A DNA stretch of 64,000 nucleotides from DASSBR01 sp035688265 (GCA_035688265.1 DASSNE010000058.1:79994-143993); one strand, 5' to 3'. Shown: positions 17,177 through 27,146, counted from the first letter of the stretch. Made by a program: numbers and translations. The notes: generated by a model not told the origin, from the letters alone.

Positions 17177-19245
17177 TGAAAGCGGTAAAACTGACTGTTT
17201 TGGCGGGCGCGCTTGCGTTCGTCTCCGCGCACGCGTTCGCCCAGGGCGTACCGGCGGCGTTGAAGAAATCGAATCTGAACCTGATGCCGTGGCCGGCGCA
17301 CATTGAAATTCGTGATGGCCGCTTTCCGCTGACCGAGCAGTTCGATATCAGCGTGGTCGGCCATCCGGCCCAGCGACTGTATGATGGCGCGACCCGACTG
17401 TTGCACCATTTGCAGCGGCGCACCGGCATCGTGTTCAAGCAGCACGTGGTCACGGCCGACGTTGACGATCCGCACGCCGGACTCGTGATTCGGGTGCAGC
17501 GCCCCGGAGTGCTCAAGATCGGCGAGGACGAGTCCTACAGCCTGCACGTCGACTCGCACCACGCGGTGCTGACCGCGGAGGACGGACTCGGCGCGCTGCA
17601 CGGTCTGCAGACGTTCCTGCAACTGGTGCAATCCAATCCGACCGGCTACTACCTGCCCGCTGTCGACATCCGGGACCAGCCGCGCTTCAAGTGGCGCGGC
17701 CTGATGATCGACGTGGTACGTCACTTCGAGCCCATCAACGTCATCAAGCGCGAAATCCGCGGCATGGCGGCCGTCAAGCTGAATGTCCTGCATCTGCACC
17801 TGAGCGACAACCAGGGCTTTCGTATCGAGAGCGAGGTTTTTCCGAAGCTGACGGCGCTCGGCTCGCGCGGCCAGTTCTTTACGCAGCGCGAGATGAAAGC
17901 GATCATCCGCTACGCAAACGACCGCGGCATCATGGTGGTGCCGGAGTTCGATCTGCCGGCACATGCTTTGGGTTGGCTGGTGAGCCACCCGGAGCTGGCA
18001 AGCGCGCCGGGGCCGTATCATCTGAAAATCCGGTTCGGCGGCAAAAACCCCGCCTTCGATCCGAGCAATCCGGAGACGTACCGGTTTCTCGGCCGGTTCT
18101 TCAAGGAAATGGCCGGCCTGTTCCCGGGGCATTACATCCACATCGGCGGCGATGAGAATTCCGGTCGCCAATGGAACAACAACCCCTCCATCCAGGCTTA
18201 CATGCAGCCTTCGATCCAATCGAATCAGGCACTGCAAACGCAATTTATTCAGAAGCTGGCCAGGCTGATCGAGGCCGACGGCAAGCAGATCATCGGCTGG
18301 GACGAGATTCTGCAGCCCGGGCTCTCAAAAGACGCAGTGATCCAGGTCTGGCGCGGCAGAAAGTCGCTATACGAAGCCGCGCGCAAAGGTCATCAGGCCA
18401 TTTTGTCCAACGGCTATTATATCGACCTGCTCTATTCCGCCGCGGACTATTACAAGAACGATCCGATTCCGGCGGACGTGCATCTGAAGCCGGCCGTGCG
18501 CAACAACATCCTCGGCGGCGAAGCGGAAATGTGGGGTGAGATCGTCAGGCCCGCGACAATCGACTCGCGCATCTGGCCGAATACCGCCGCAATTGCGGAG
18601 CGGTTGTGGTCGCCGGAAAGCGTTCAGGATGTAGCCTGGATGTACAAGCGCCTGCATGCGGTAAGCTTGCAACTCGAAGAACTCGGCCTCACGCAGATCC
18701 GCAACCAGGATGTGCTGCTGCGCCAGCTCGCCGGGCAGTACGATATTCAGCCGCTCAAGGTGCTGATCAACGTCATCTCGCCGGTGCGAGGCTACAGACG
18801 GCTCGCGAGCGGACACTACACGATCTATTCGCCGCTGTCGTCGGTCGCGGATGCGGCGACGGGCAATCCGTGGGCGGCGATCCAGTTCAATGAACTCGTG
18901 AAACAATTCGTGCAGCATCCGGACGCGGCGACGGAGCAAAAGATTCGCGCGCAGCTCGAGCAATGGGTTCGAAACGACCCGGCACTGGAATCGCTGATCC
19001 ATCATTCGCCGGCGCTGCAGCCGGTCCGGCCCCTGGCGCAGTCGCTCGCAACGCTGTCGAAGATCGGCTTGCGCGCGCTGCACTATATCGATCAAAAGCG
19101 ACCCGCACCGCACCAGTGGGTCCGGCAGACGACCACCGATTTCCTGCAGGCGCGCGAGTCGGCGGCGGAAACGAAATTGCGCGTTGTCGATGCCATCGAA
19201 CAACTTGTGGTCATGACGGTACCGAAGGACCCGTCCAATCTGTAG
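17176..19245 (+). CDS. GH20 beta-N-acetylhexosaminidase, secreted
   Basis: Exported beta-N-acetylhexosaminidase of 689 residues; it would release terminal GlcNAc or GalNAc from chitin-type or peptidoglycan-derived oligomers by substrate-assisted catalysis. Signal peptide about 1-22 (AFVSAHAFAQ). A GH20b N-terminal domain (about 25-165) is followed by the catalytic barrel from about 170. The catalytic pair is Asp326-Glu327 in HIGGDENSG, and the barrel entry RGLMIDVVRHF is canonical. The downstream segment EAEMWGEIV and the Trp-rich IWPNTAAIAERLW fit the family. A C-terminal region of about 150 residues extends past the barrel. Second gene of the operon with the glucosaminidase, so the pair could handle mixed GlcNAc/GlcN oligomers. 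Confidence 0.93.
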   Translation: MKAVKLTVLAGALAFVSAHAFAQGVPAALKKSNLNLMPWPAHIEIRDGRFPLTEQFDISVVGHPAQRLYDGATRLLHHLQRRTGIVFKQHVVTADVDDPHAGLVIRVQRPGVLKIGEDESYSLHVDSHHAVLTAEDGLGALHGLQTFLQLVQSNPTGYYLPAVDIRDQPRFKWRGLMIDVVRHFEPINVIKREIRGMAAVKLNVLHLHLSDNQGFRIESEVFPKLTALGSRGQFFTQREMKAIIRYANDRGIMVVPEFDLPAHALGWLVSHPELASAPGPYHLKIRFGGKNPAFDPSNPETYRFLGRFFKEMAGLFPGHYIHIGGDENSGRQWNNNPSIQAYMQPSIQSNQALQTQFIQKLARLIEADGKQIIGWDEILQPGLSKDAVIQVWRGRKSLYEAARKGHQAILSNGYYIDLLYSAADYYKNDPIPADVHLKPAVRNNILGGEAEMWGEIVRPATIDSRIWPNTAAIAERLWSPESVQDVAWMYKRLHAVSLQLEELGLTQIRNQDVLLRQLAGQYDIQPLKVLINVISPVRGYRRLASGHYTIYSPLSSVADAATGNPWAAIQFNELVKQFVQHPDAATEQKIRAQLEQWVRNDPALESLIHHSPALQPVRPLAQSLATLSKIGLRALHYIDQKRPAPHQWVRQTTTDFLQARESAAETKLRVVDAIEQLVVMTVPKDPSNL

Positions 19246-19255
19246 GAGAGTCGTA

Positions 19256-21154
19256 ATGAAAAAATTGTGGATCCTGGCGAGCGTGTTGACCGCCGGCCTC
19301 TCGCTGAGCGCGTATGCGGCGGAGGCAACCGGGCCGGTCACGCTGACCGTCAATGTGACCAATATCAGTCAGAAGATATTTCACGCACACGAGACGATGC
19401 CGGTGTCGCCCGGCCCGCTGACGCTGTACTACCCCAAGTACATTCCCGGCGAGCACGCGCCCAGCGGACCGATCGACGACCTGACCGGTCTCAAGTTCAC
19501 GGTCGACGGCAAAACGATCCCGTGGCAGCGAGACGCGGTCGATATGTGGACCTTCCACCTCACGATTCCTGACGGAGCCACAACGCTTGAGATCGACCTC
19601 GACTACCTGTCGCCGAGCGGCCAGGGCCTATTCACCGCCGGCGTATCGGTGACGCCGCACCTGCTCGATCTCAACTGGAACCAGGTAGCGCTGTACAAGG
19701 CCGGTTATCCGACCAGCCAGGAAGTCTACAAGCCGACGCTGATCATCCCGAAAGGCTGGCACTATGCAACCGCGCTCGGTACGCAATCGCGCGACGGCAA
19801 TCGTATCGTGTTCAAGCCGACGACGTTCAACACGCTGGTCGACTCGCCCGTCATCGCGGGCGAATATTTCCGCCAGATCGATCTGGCACCCGGCGCAAGC
19901 GTGCACCGTTATCTCGACATGGTGGCCGACGCGCCGTGGGCGCTCGACATCGGCAAGCAGCGCATTGCGAAATACCGTGAGCTGATCAAGCAGGCGCAGG
20001 CGCTGTTTCAGTCGCACCATTACCGCGACTACCACTTCCTGTTCGTCATCAGCAATCACACGTCCCACGGCGGTGTGGAACATCACCAGTCGAGCGACGA
20101 TCGTGCCCGCACCGGCATGAAGATTTTTCAGGACCCGACGGCATTCATGCTCGACGCGTCGCTGCTGCCGCACGAATACACGCATTCCTGGAACGGCAAG
20201 TTCCGCCGTCCGGCCGAGCTGTGGCAACCCAATTTCGAAAAGCCCGAGCAGACCAACATGCTGTGGGTATACGAAGGCCTGACGGTCTATCTTGGCGATA
20301 TCCTGACCGAGCGCAGCGGCCTGTGGAGCAAGCAGGACTACCTCGACGCCCTCGCCTACCGCACCGCGGTAATGGACCACCAGCGGGGGCGCGAATGGCG
20401 GCCGCTGGTCGATACCGCCACCGCGGCGCAGCTTCTTTATGGCGCGCCGACCTATTGGTCGAACTGGCGCCGCGGCACTGATTTCTATCGCGAAGGCACG
20501 CTCATCTGGCTGGACGTCGACACCAAGATCCGCCAGCTGAGCCACGACAAACGTTCGATCAACGACTTCTGCCGGTTGTTTTTCGGCATCGACAACGGCC
20601 GCGTCAAGACGTTGACCTACACGTTCAATGATGTCGTCCACGCGCTGAACGAGGTCCAACCGTACGACTGGGCATCGATGCTGCACCGTCTCGTCGACGA
20701 CACCAGTGAGCACGCGCCGATGGAAGGCCTCGCGCGCAGCGGCTGGAAGCTGATTTACACCGACAAGCCGTCCCATTACGAGCAGGCGCTTGAAAATGTC
20801 GGTCCCGGTGAACTCAGCCGCCAGGGCATCAACCAGATGTTCTCGATCGGCCTGTTCCTGGACAAGGCCGGCGACATCGAGGACGTGCTCTGGAACGGGC
20901 CCGCATTCAAGGCCGGCATCGGCCCCGGTATGAAGATCATGGCAGTCAACGGCCGCAGCTTCACGCCGACAGTCATGCGGGAAGCGATTGCCGCGGCCAA
21001 AACCGATAAGGCGCCAATCGAGCTGCTGGTCGAGAGCGAAGGTGTTCATCGGCGCTACGCGATCGACTATCACGGCGGCCTGCGCTATCCGCACCTCGTC
21101 CACGTCGGCGGCAAGCCGGACTATCTGAGCGAGATACTCAAGCCGCTGAAGTGA
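19256..21154 (+). CDS. M61-family peptidase with PDZ domain
   Basis: Exported zinc aminopeptidase of the M61 (glycyl aminopeptidase-like) family, 632 residues. A signal peptide (about 1-21) leads to an N-terminal beta domain, then the zinc site HEYTH (His306, Glu307, His310) followed by the third ligand Glu340 in WVYEGLTVYLGD. A PDZ domain covers about residues 500-600 (SIGLFLDKAGDIEDVLWNGP, GPGMKIMAVNGRSF). Good ribosome site (AGGAGAG) before the ATG, 10 bp after the GH20 gene. M61 enzymes prefer N-terminal Gly or Ala residues; next to amino-sugar hydrolases this may trim peptides from cell-wall or protein-polysaccharide material, which is inference. Confidence 0.9.
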   Translation: MKKLWILASVLTAGLSLSAYAAEATGPVTLTVNVTNISQKIFHAHETMPVSPGPLTLYYPKYIPGEHAPSGPIDDLTGLKFTVDGKTIPWQRDAVDMWTFHLTIPDGATTLEIDLDYLSPSGQGLFTAGVSVTPHLLDLNWNQVALYKAGYPTSQEVYKPTLIIPKGWHYATALGTQSRDGNRIVFKPTTFNTLVDSPVIAGEYFRQIDLAPGASVHRYLDMVADAPWALDIGKQRIAKYRELIKQAQALFQSHHYRDYHFLFVISNHTSHGGVEHHQSSDDRARTGMKIFQDPTAFMLDASLLPHEYTHSWNGKFRRPAELWQPNFEKPEQTNMLWVYEGLTVYLGDILTERSGLWSKQDYLDALAYRTAVMDHQRGREWRPLVDTATAAQLLYGAPTYWSNWRRGTDFYREGTLIWLDVDTKIRQLSHDKRSINDFCRLFFGIDNGRVKTLTYTFNDVVHALNEVQPYDWASMLHRLVDDTSEHAPMEGLARSGWKLIYTDKPSHYEQALENVGPGELSRQGINQMFSIGLFLDKAGDIEDVLWNGPAFKAGIGPGMKIMAVNGRSFTPTVMREAIAAAKTDKAPIELLVESEGVHRRYAIDYHGGLRYPHLVHVGGKPDYLSEILKPLK

Positions 21155-21179
21155 GCCGGAAACCTGCACAGGTTAATGT

Positions 21180-22544
21180 ATGCAGCAGCAACGAGTTGTG
21201 ACACTCGACAAACCTAGCGACGAAGCCGCGGGCGCACGGCACCTGCCGCGTACGCTCGGCGCGTTCACCGCGACTGCCGTGCTGATCGGTGCGATCGTCG
21301 GCAGCGGTATCTTCCGCGTGCCGTCGGCCGTTGCGGCGACTGTCGGCGGGCCGGCCGGATTGATGCTGGTGTGGGTGTTCGGCGGCCTGATCGCTCTGTT
21401 CGGCGCACTGTCGATGGCCGAACTTGCGGCAATGTACCCGCGCACCGGCGGCCCTTACGTTTATCTGCTTAAGGCCTACGGGCGGCCGCTCGCCTTCCTG
21501 TTCGGCTGGATGTGGCTGCTGACCGCGCCGATCTCATGGGCGGCACTGAGCCTCACGTTTGCTCAATACCTGGCCACGCTGGTACCGCTGTCAAACGTGG
21601 CGCAGCACTGGATCGCCGCGCTGGCGATCGTCTTCTTTTGCGCACTGCAATACCGCTCCGTGCACATTGGCGCATTCATCCAGAATCTCGCCACGACCAC
21701 GAAAGTACTCGCCCTGCTCGGCCTCGCCCTGGTCGTTTTCCTGCTGGCGCCGCACCTGACATCCGGCGGCGCCGCGGCCGCACCGGCGCAGCCGATGGCG
21801 TGGTCCGGTATCGGCATCGCGCTGGTCGCGGTGCTGTGGGCGTACGACGGCTGGGAAGACCTGACGACGCTGTCGGGGGAGATCCGCGAGCCGGGCAAAA
21901 ATCTGCCCGTCGCGCTGATCGCCGGCACGCTCATCGTGGTGGTGGTATATCTTGTCGTCAACGCGGCTTACCTGCGTGCGCTGCCGTACGACCAGCTCGC
22001 CGCGTCGCACGCGGTGGCGTCCGATGCGATGGTCGCGGCGATGGGGCCGCTCGGCGCCGCCGCCACTGCCGTCCTCATCATGGTATCGGTGCTGGGGACG
22101 CTCAACGGCAGCGTATTGACACACCCGCGCGTGTTTTTTGCGATGGCGGAAGACAACTTGTTCTTCGGCGCGATTGGCAAGGTGCACCCGCGCTTCGAGA
22201 CGCCCTACGTCGCGATCATCCTGACCGCGACGCTGGCGGTCATTTACGTGCTGCTGCGCAGCTTCATCCAGCTTGCCGAAGCCTACGTGCTGGGCGTATG
22301 GCCATTCCTGGCGCTGGCCGTGATCGGGCTGTTCATCCTGCGCCGCAAGCAGCCGGAAACGGAACGGCCGTACAAGGCGCTGGGCTATCCTGTCATCCCG
22401 GCGCTGTTTATTCTCGGCACGTTTTTTGTCATCGGCTATGCGCTCTGGCAACAGCCGCTCTCGACCGGTATCAGCATCGCGATCACGCTGGTTGGTATTC
22501 CGCTCTACATCGGGTGGGAGTGGCTTCGCCGACGGCGTGCCTGA
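21180..22544 (+). CDS. APC-superfamily amino acid transporter (paralogue)
   Basis: Amino acid permease, 454 residues, about 12 transmembrane segments. The first helix carries GAIVGSGIFRVPS. It is clearly paralogous to the transporter at 3409-4761: both share the SGIFRVPS motif, a VLWAYDGW segment, a FFAMAEDNLFF-like loop and the RPYKALGYPVIPALF ending. The start ATG lies 25 bp after the M61 peptidase; the ribosome site is weak, so coupling with the upstream operon is plausible. It may take up amino acids released by the peptidase. A distant clustering of two such copies within 18 kb suggests local duplication. Confidence 0.9.
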   Translation: MQQQRVVTLDKPSDEAAGARHLPRTLGAFTATAVLIGAIVGSGIFRVPSAVAATVGGPAGLMLVWVFGGLIALFGALSMAELAAMYPRTGGPYVYLLKAYGRPLAFLFGWMWLLTAPISWAALSLTFAQYLATLVPLSNVAQHWIAALAIVFFCALQYRSVHIGAFIQNLATTTKVLALLGLALVVFLLAPHLTSGGAAAAPAQPMAWSGIGIALVAVLWAYDGWEDLTTLSGEIREPGKNLPVALIAGTLIVVVVYLVVNAAYLRALPYDQLAASHAVASDAMVAAMGPLGAAATAVLIMVSVLGTLNGSVLTHPRVFFAMAEDNLFFGAIGKVHPRFETPYVAIILTATLAVIYVLLRSFIQLAEAYVLGVWPFLALAVIGLFILRRKQPETERPYKALGYPVIPALFILGTFFVIGYALWQQPLSTGISIAITLVGIPLYIGWEWLRRRRA

Positions 22545-22677
22545 TGGCGATCATTTGCCGGAATTGCGCGCCTGGCAGACAGCTTTGAGTCGTGGACTGG
22601 TCGTCAGCTGCTTAATGACGCCCCGAAGTTACGCGTCCAGTGCGCCTCCATAGAGTCAGCCAAGACGGCTACGCAAG

Positions 22678-24144
22678 ATGAGCTTAACAAATAATCCGGG
22701 TAGCATCATGCAAAGACAGCTTGGCGGGCTGGACGAATATATCGGCCACGCGATGAAAACCTGGCAGGTGCCGGGGCTGGCGATCGGCATCGTCAAGGAT
22801 GGCCGTATCGTGATGGCGGAAGGGTTTGGTGTGCGTGAACTGGGTGCGCCGGCGCCGGTAGATTGCCATACCACCTTTGCCATCGGCTCGAACAGCAAGG
22901 CGTTCACCGCGTTCGCTCTCGGTCTGCTGGTCGATGCCGGCAAGCTTGACTGGGATGACCGGATGACACAATGGCTGAAGGACTTCAAGCTGAACGACCC
23001 GGAAGCCACGCGCGAAGCGCGCATACGCGACCTGCTCACGCACCGCACCGGCGTTTGTGACGGCGGCTTCCTCGAATACCGCTCCGGCCATTCGCGCGCC
23101 GACATCATCCACAAGCTTCGCTACCTCGCCCCGCGCCACGCGTTTCGCTCGCGGTTTTGTTACAGCGACATTTTGTATATGACCGCCGGCGAAATCATTC
23201 CGGCAGCCACCGGCGAATCCTGGAGCGATTTCGTCGAGCGTCGCATATTTGAACCGCTTGGGATGCAGCACACTCATGCGCTCATTGCCGATCGCGATTT
23301 TGATCATGCGGCGACACCCCACGCCTGGGTGGGCGGTGCGATCGAAAAGCTCGAATGGTACGACGACCACAATTGCGCCCCCGCCGGCGGCGTCAACGCC
23401 AGCGTCGAGGACATGGTGCACTGGCTGATGATGCTGCTTGACGATGGCGCGTATCGAGGCAACCGCCTGGCAAGCCCGGAAATCGTGCAGACGATGCGAA
23501 CGCCGCAGATCGACGTGCCGGATGACAGCTGGGAAGGACGCATCTTCAACAGCTTCAATCCGCACATGCAGAACCTCGGCTACGGTCTGGCGTTGTTCAC
23601 CGCGCATTATCGCGGCGAGCCGGCGGCGTGGCATTACGGTCAGACCGACGGCATGCAATCGGCGCTGGGCATGCTGCCGGGCCGGCGGCTGGGCGTCGTC
23701 GTCCTGAGCAACCTGGAATGGAACTGGTTGCCGCTCGCGCTGATGTACCGGGTGTTCGACGCGGATCTCGGTGCGCGTCCGACGGACTGGAGTGAGAAGA
23801 TTCGCCACCGCTGGGAGAAGCTACGTATGGAGGAGCGCCGTCGCCGGCAGAGCGTCGCCGCGAGCGGTGATTCCGGAAAGCCGCCGTCATTGCCGCTTGA
23901 CGCCTATGCGGGACGCTATAGCGATCCGTTGTGCGGCGAAGCCGTCGTCACCCTCGAAGATGGGAAGCTGGTTCTGACGCGCGGCTTGTACGTGGGCGAC
24001 GTGCGGCCGTTCGAGCGCGACACGTTTCGCGTCGAGTGGCGTTATCGCTACCTCGGCGATGCCTACGCGGAATTCACATTCGGCTCAACCTGCCATATCG
24101 ACACGCTGACATTGTCCGGCGTCGGTACGTATTCACGCGAATAA
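22678..24144 (+). CDS. Serine hydrolase, beta-lactamase-like, no signal peptide
   Basis: Beta-lactamase class C-like hydrolase of 488 residues. SxxK nucleophile at Ser71-Asn-Ser-Lys74; the second motif reads Tyr162-Ser-Asp164 instead of the Tyr-Ser-Asn of its two paralogues. The protein is homologous along its length to the genes at 24149-25687 and 33734-35257, including the C-terminal lipocalin-like extension. Unlike them it starts directly at the catalytic domain: an in-frame stop lies 27 bp upstream of the ATG, so no signal peptide can be recovered. It is therefore predicted to be cytoplasmic. A second in-frame ATG at 22708 is an alternative start; neither has a strong ribosome site. It converges with the next gene with a 4-bp gap. 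Confidence 0.82.
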   Translation: MSLTNNPGSIMQRQLGGLDEYIGHAMKTWQVPGLAIGIVKDGRIVMAEGFGVRELGAPAPVDCHTTFAIGSNSKAFTAFALGLLVDAGKLDWDDRMTQWLKDFKLNDPEATREARIRDLLTHRTGVCDGGFLEYRSGHSRADIIHKLRYLAPRHAFRSRFCYSDILYMTAGEIIPAATGESWSDFVERRIFEPLGMQHTHALIADRDFDHAATPHAWVGGAIEKLEWYDDHNCAPAGGVNASVEDMVHWLMMLLDDGAYRGNRLASPEIVQTMRTPQIDVPDDSWEGRIFNSFNPHMQNLGYGLALFTAHYRGEPAAWHYGQTDGMQSALGMLPGRRLGVVVLSNLEWNWLPLALMYRVFDADLGARPTDWSEKIRHRWEKLRMEERRRRQSVAASGDSGKPPSLPLDAYAGRYSDPLCGEAVVTLEDGKLVLTRGLYVGDVRPFERDTFRVEWRYRYLGDAYAEFTFGSTCHIDTLTLSGVGTYSRE

Positions 24145-24148
24145 CCCA

Positions 24149-25687
24149 CTAATCCTCCGGCGCCTCCTCGTCCTGCTCTGACTGGCGTTCGTAGCGCCCG
24201 CCGTGGACGAAGCGGATACTGTCCACCTGGCCGCGCGGGTTCAGGCCGAACTGTACGTAGCCCTTGCCCCAGAAATGGTAGCGCCAGACGACCCGGAACG
24301 TATCGTGATTCCATGGCACAAGATCGGCAAATGAATGCCGACCGCTTTCGAGCACCAGGTGGTGGTTCTGGAGGGTAATGTTGACGGTGCCGCGGAGCGG
24401 ATCGGTGTACGTGCCGACGTAGTCCTTGAGCGGAACCGACGGGTGCGGATGCGCCGAGCGCGCCGCGAGCAGTTTGGCGGCTTTCTTTTCCGCCTTGGCG
24501 GCGAACTTTTGCTGTAGCGCCAGTATTTCGCTCGACCAATCCTGCGGCGGTACGCCAAGGTATGCGTCGAACACCCGGTTCATGATGGCCACGGGCAGGT
24601 AGCTTTCGTCCTGGTTGGTCAGGATCACGACGCCGAGGTTGCGAGCGGGAATCATGCCGAGGGCGGAACTCATGCCGTCGAGGTGGCCGGTGTGCCAGAC
24701 GATGTGTTCGCCGTGATAGTCATCCATTCTGAGTGTCAGTCCGTAGGCAAGGGTGTGCGCTTCCGGATTCAGTTGGTGCAGGAATTTGTGGTCCGGCGGG
24801 ATGATGACCTGCGGCGTTTCCATTTCCTGGATAATCGCCGCGCTGACGATGCGCTGCCCATGATATTCGCCGTCGCCAAGGAGCATTTCCAGCCAGTGCG
24901 ACAGGTCGGCGACGCTTGAATTGATGCTCGCCGCCGGGCCGATGTTGTCCCAGTTCAGCCAGCGAATCGGCTGCATTTTTCCGTCGATTTTGGCATGCGG
25001 CGTGGCGATATCGCCACCCTGCTTGAACTCGGTGATCGATGTGTTGCTGTCGGTCATGCCGAGCGGCTTGAAGATATGGTTTTCGACAAAGTCGTTCCAG
25101 CGGGTGCCGGTGATCGCGGGGACGATCATGCCGGCCGCCATGACCATGTTGTTGCTGTAGCAGTAATGGGCGCGGAAGCTGTGACGCGGTTTGACGAGCC
25201 GCATTTTGTGCAGGATTTCGGTCCGCGTGTTGGGGCTGTTATACCAGAGGAAATCCGCGCCGCAGTCGCCGCTGCGATGCGTCAATGCATCCCGGACCGT
25301 GACTTCGCGGGTCACGAACGGGTCGTACATCTGGAATCCCTTGAGGTAGTCGGTCAGCCGACTGTCCCAGGTGAGCTTGCCGGCGTCGATGAGCATGCCG
25401 AGGGAGACGGTGGTGAAGGCTTTGGTGTTCGAGGCAATGGCAAAGAGCGTGTGTTTGTCGACCTTGGCGGGTTTACCCAGTTCGCGCACCCCAAAGCCTT
25501 TCGCGAGTACTACTTTGCCGTCCTTGACCACGGCAATCGCCAGGCCCGGATCGTTCCATTGGTGCATGGACTGTGTGATGTACTGATCGAGGCCGCTAAG
25601 CCGCGGAGGCTCTTGTGCGTATGACAAGAATGGGAAGAACGCTATTACAGGCAACAGCAGGATCAAAAGACGTTGTATCGATTTCAT
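24149..25687 (-). CDS. Serine hydrolase, beta-lactamase-like, exported
   Basis: Exported class C beta-lactamase/D-peptidase-like protein, 512 residues, signal peptide about 1-24 (LPVIAFFPFLSYA). SxxK at Ser86-Asn-Thr-Lys89, Tyr177-Ser-Asn179 as the second motif, and HTGHLDGMSS as the third. The C-terminal quarter is a beta-rich extension beginning near PLKDYVGTYTDPL. Close paralogue of the genes at 22678 and 33734. It may cleave D-amino-acid-containing peptides in the periplasm, in keeping with nearby NamZ and amidase genes, but substrate cannot be read from the motifs. The upstream gap to NamZ holds a structured repeat. Confidence 0.87.
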   Translation of the reverse strand: MKSIQRLLILLLPVIAFFPFLSYAQEPPRLSGLDQYITQSMHQWNDPGLAIAVVKDGKVVLAKGFGVRELGKPAKVDKHTLFAIASNTKAFTTVSLGMLIDAGKLTWDSRLTDYLKGFQMYDPFVTREVTVRDALTHRSGDCGADFLWYNSPNTRTEILHKMRLVKPRHSFRAHYCYSNNMVMAAGMIVPAITGTRWNDFVENHIFKPLGMTDSNTSITEFKQGGDIATPHAKIDGKMQPIRWLNWDNIGPAASINSSVADLSHWLEMLLGDGEYHGQRIVSAAIIQEMETPQVIIPPDHKFLHQLNPEAHTLAYGLTLRMDDYHGEHIVWHTGHLDGMSSALGMIPARNLGVVILTNQDESYLPVAIMNRVFDAYLGVPPQDWSSEILALQQKFAAKAEKKAAKLLAARSAHPHPSVPLKDYVGTYTDPLRGTVNITLQNHHLVLESGRHSFADLVPWNHDTFRVVWRYHFWGKGYVQFGLNPRGQVDSIRFVHGGRYERQSEQDEEAPED

Positions 25688-25736
25688 ATGAAACTCCCTG
25701 CGCTCTTCAAGTCGTCGCCGGTCGGCCGGCGCCCGC

Positions 25737-25828
25737 CGTGGTTACTGTTCTCAGGGACGCCGTGAATACATCCCTGTAGGCTCTGGGTTCGGCTCCTGCC
25801 TCACACAGCCCTGATAACAGTAACCACG
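25737..25828. repeat. Dispersed structured repeat, copy A
   Basis: A 92-nt hairpin with 20-bp outer arms (25737-25756 and 25809-25828) that pair except at one position. The loop holds the conserved core (25754-25782 on the minus strand reading GGATGTATTCACGGCGTCCC) and a 33-nt module at 25779-25811 that recurs exactly, inverted, at 63860-63892. It sits between two same-strand genes (namZ and the serine hydrolase) and could act as a transcript-end or stability element. Confidence 0.8.
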
Positions 25829-25854
25829 CCGTGCACCTGCGTTGTGGTGTTGTT

Positions 25855-27072
25855 TTAGTCGTAAAGAAGATAGTGTTTTCTTAGCTTCTCGAACTGTTCC
25901 AGCCGCTTTTGCCAGTGGCCGCGTATTTTGGCCACCGGCACATCGTTTTCGATGTCCTGCCTTACCCAGTCATTGCCTATCAGGTGATCGAAGTGCGATT
26001 TTTTGAACTTGAACTTTTTCGGGTACAGCTCGCGGATTGTCTCAATGACTGTCAGGCCCGCCACCACCGAATTAAAAGTCTGCCGATCAAGAACGTGAAC
26101 CTGGATGCCGTTGCACGGTTTGCCCTCATATTTGGAAAACGTCGGGGTGAAGTGCACGGGCCGAAAGCGTGCGCCTGCCAGGTGCTTCCGGTTGAGCACA
26201 TCGGCGAGTTTTTTCGCGTTGATCCAGGGTGCACCTATGAGTTCGAACGGGCGGGTAGTGCCGCGGCCTTCGGAGACGTTGGTGCCTTCGACGAGGCCGA
26301 AGCCGGGGTAGACGAGCGCGGTTTTGAGTGTCGGCATGTTGGGTGACGGCATGACAAATTGCAGCGGCGTGTCGTCGTAGTACATCGAGCGCTGCCAGCC
26401 GCGCATTTCGACGACGGTGAGGTTGGCGCCGATGTGGAAGGCGTCGTTGAACAGTTTTGCCAGTTCGCCGACAGTCATGCCGTAGCGCAGCGCGATCGGG
26501 TATTGGCCGACGAAGGAGGCGTATTTCGGTTCCAGCACCGGCCCCTGCACTGCGAGGCCGCCGATCGGGTTCGGTCGGTCGAGCACGATGAACGGGATGT
26601 GCGCGGCGGCCGCCGCTTTCATGGCGTCCGCCATGGTGTAGAGGTAGGTGTAGAAACGCGTGCCGACCGGCTGGATGTCGTAGATCAGTACGTCGATGTT
26701 CTTGAGCATCTGCGGCGTCGGCTGGCGATGCTTGCCGTACAGGCTGTAGACGGGCACGCCGGTTTCGGGATCGCGATAGGTGCCGACGTGCGCGCCGGCC
26801 TGGTGCGCGCCGCGAATGCCGTGCTCGGGGCCGAACAGCGCAACCAGGTGGACGTGGGGCGCGTGCGCCAGCAGGTCGACGTCGCTGACGAGGTTGGCGT
26901 TGACGCCGGTCGGATTGGTGATCAGGCCGACGTTCTTGCGCTGGATCAGGTCGAGGCGGTCGTGCAGCAGGACGTGAATGCCGAGTTGAAACTTCGGCCC
27001 CGCGACGGCGGCTGACGACGTCAGCAACGCAACGAGCACCATAGTCACGACGCGTGATAGTTTATTTGCCAC
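25855..27072 (-). CDS. namZ: Exo-beta-N-acetylmuramidase NamZ (DUF1343)
   Basis: Exported protein of 405 residues of the DUF1343 family, whose characterised member NamZ releases MurNAc from the non-reducing end of peptidoglycan fragments. Signal peptide about 1-24. Family signatures are GLITNPTGV, HLVALFGPEHGIRG, YSLYGKHRQPT, IYDIQPVGTRFYTY and VLDRPNPIGG. The GTG at 27072 is chosen because GAGG lies 6 nt upstream and it begins the signal peptide; the frame runs further upstream only into a dispersed repeat. It follows the AmiE-like amidase in the same direction, the same pairing as namZ and amiE in Bacillus subtilis. Free MurNAc could then be handled by the kinase and MurQ encoded at 36-38 kb. 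Confidence 0.9.
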   Translation of the reverse strand: MANKLSRVVTMVLVALLTSSAAVAGPKFQLGIHVLLHDRLDLIQRKNVGLITNPTGVNANLVSDVDLLAHAPHVHLVALFGPEHGIRGAHQAGAHVGTYRDPETGVPVYSLYGKHRQPTPQMLKNIDVLIYDIQPVGTRFYTYLYTMADAMKAAAAAHIPFIVLDRPNPIGGLAVQGPVLEPKYASFVGQYPIALRYGMTVGELAKLFNDAFHIGANLTVVEMRGWQRSMYYDDTPLQFVMPSPNMPTLKTALVYPGFGLVEGTNVSEGRGTTRPFELIGAPWINAKKLADVLNRKHLAGARFRPVHFTPTFSKYEGKPCNGIQVHVLDRQTFNSVVAGLTVIETIRELYPKKFKFKKSHFDHLIGNDWVRQDIENDVPVAKIRGHWQKRLEQFEKLRKHYLLYD

Positions 27073-27146
27073 ATTAACCTCTGAAAATACGTCATGCCAG
27101 CGCATCCAGATCTTGATTGATTGCGGCCTTCGGCCGCGCTTTATCA

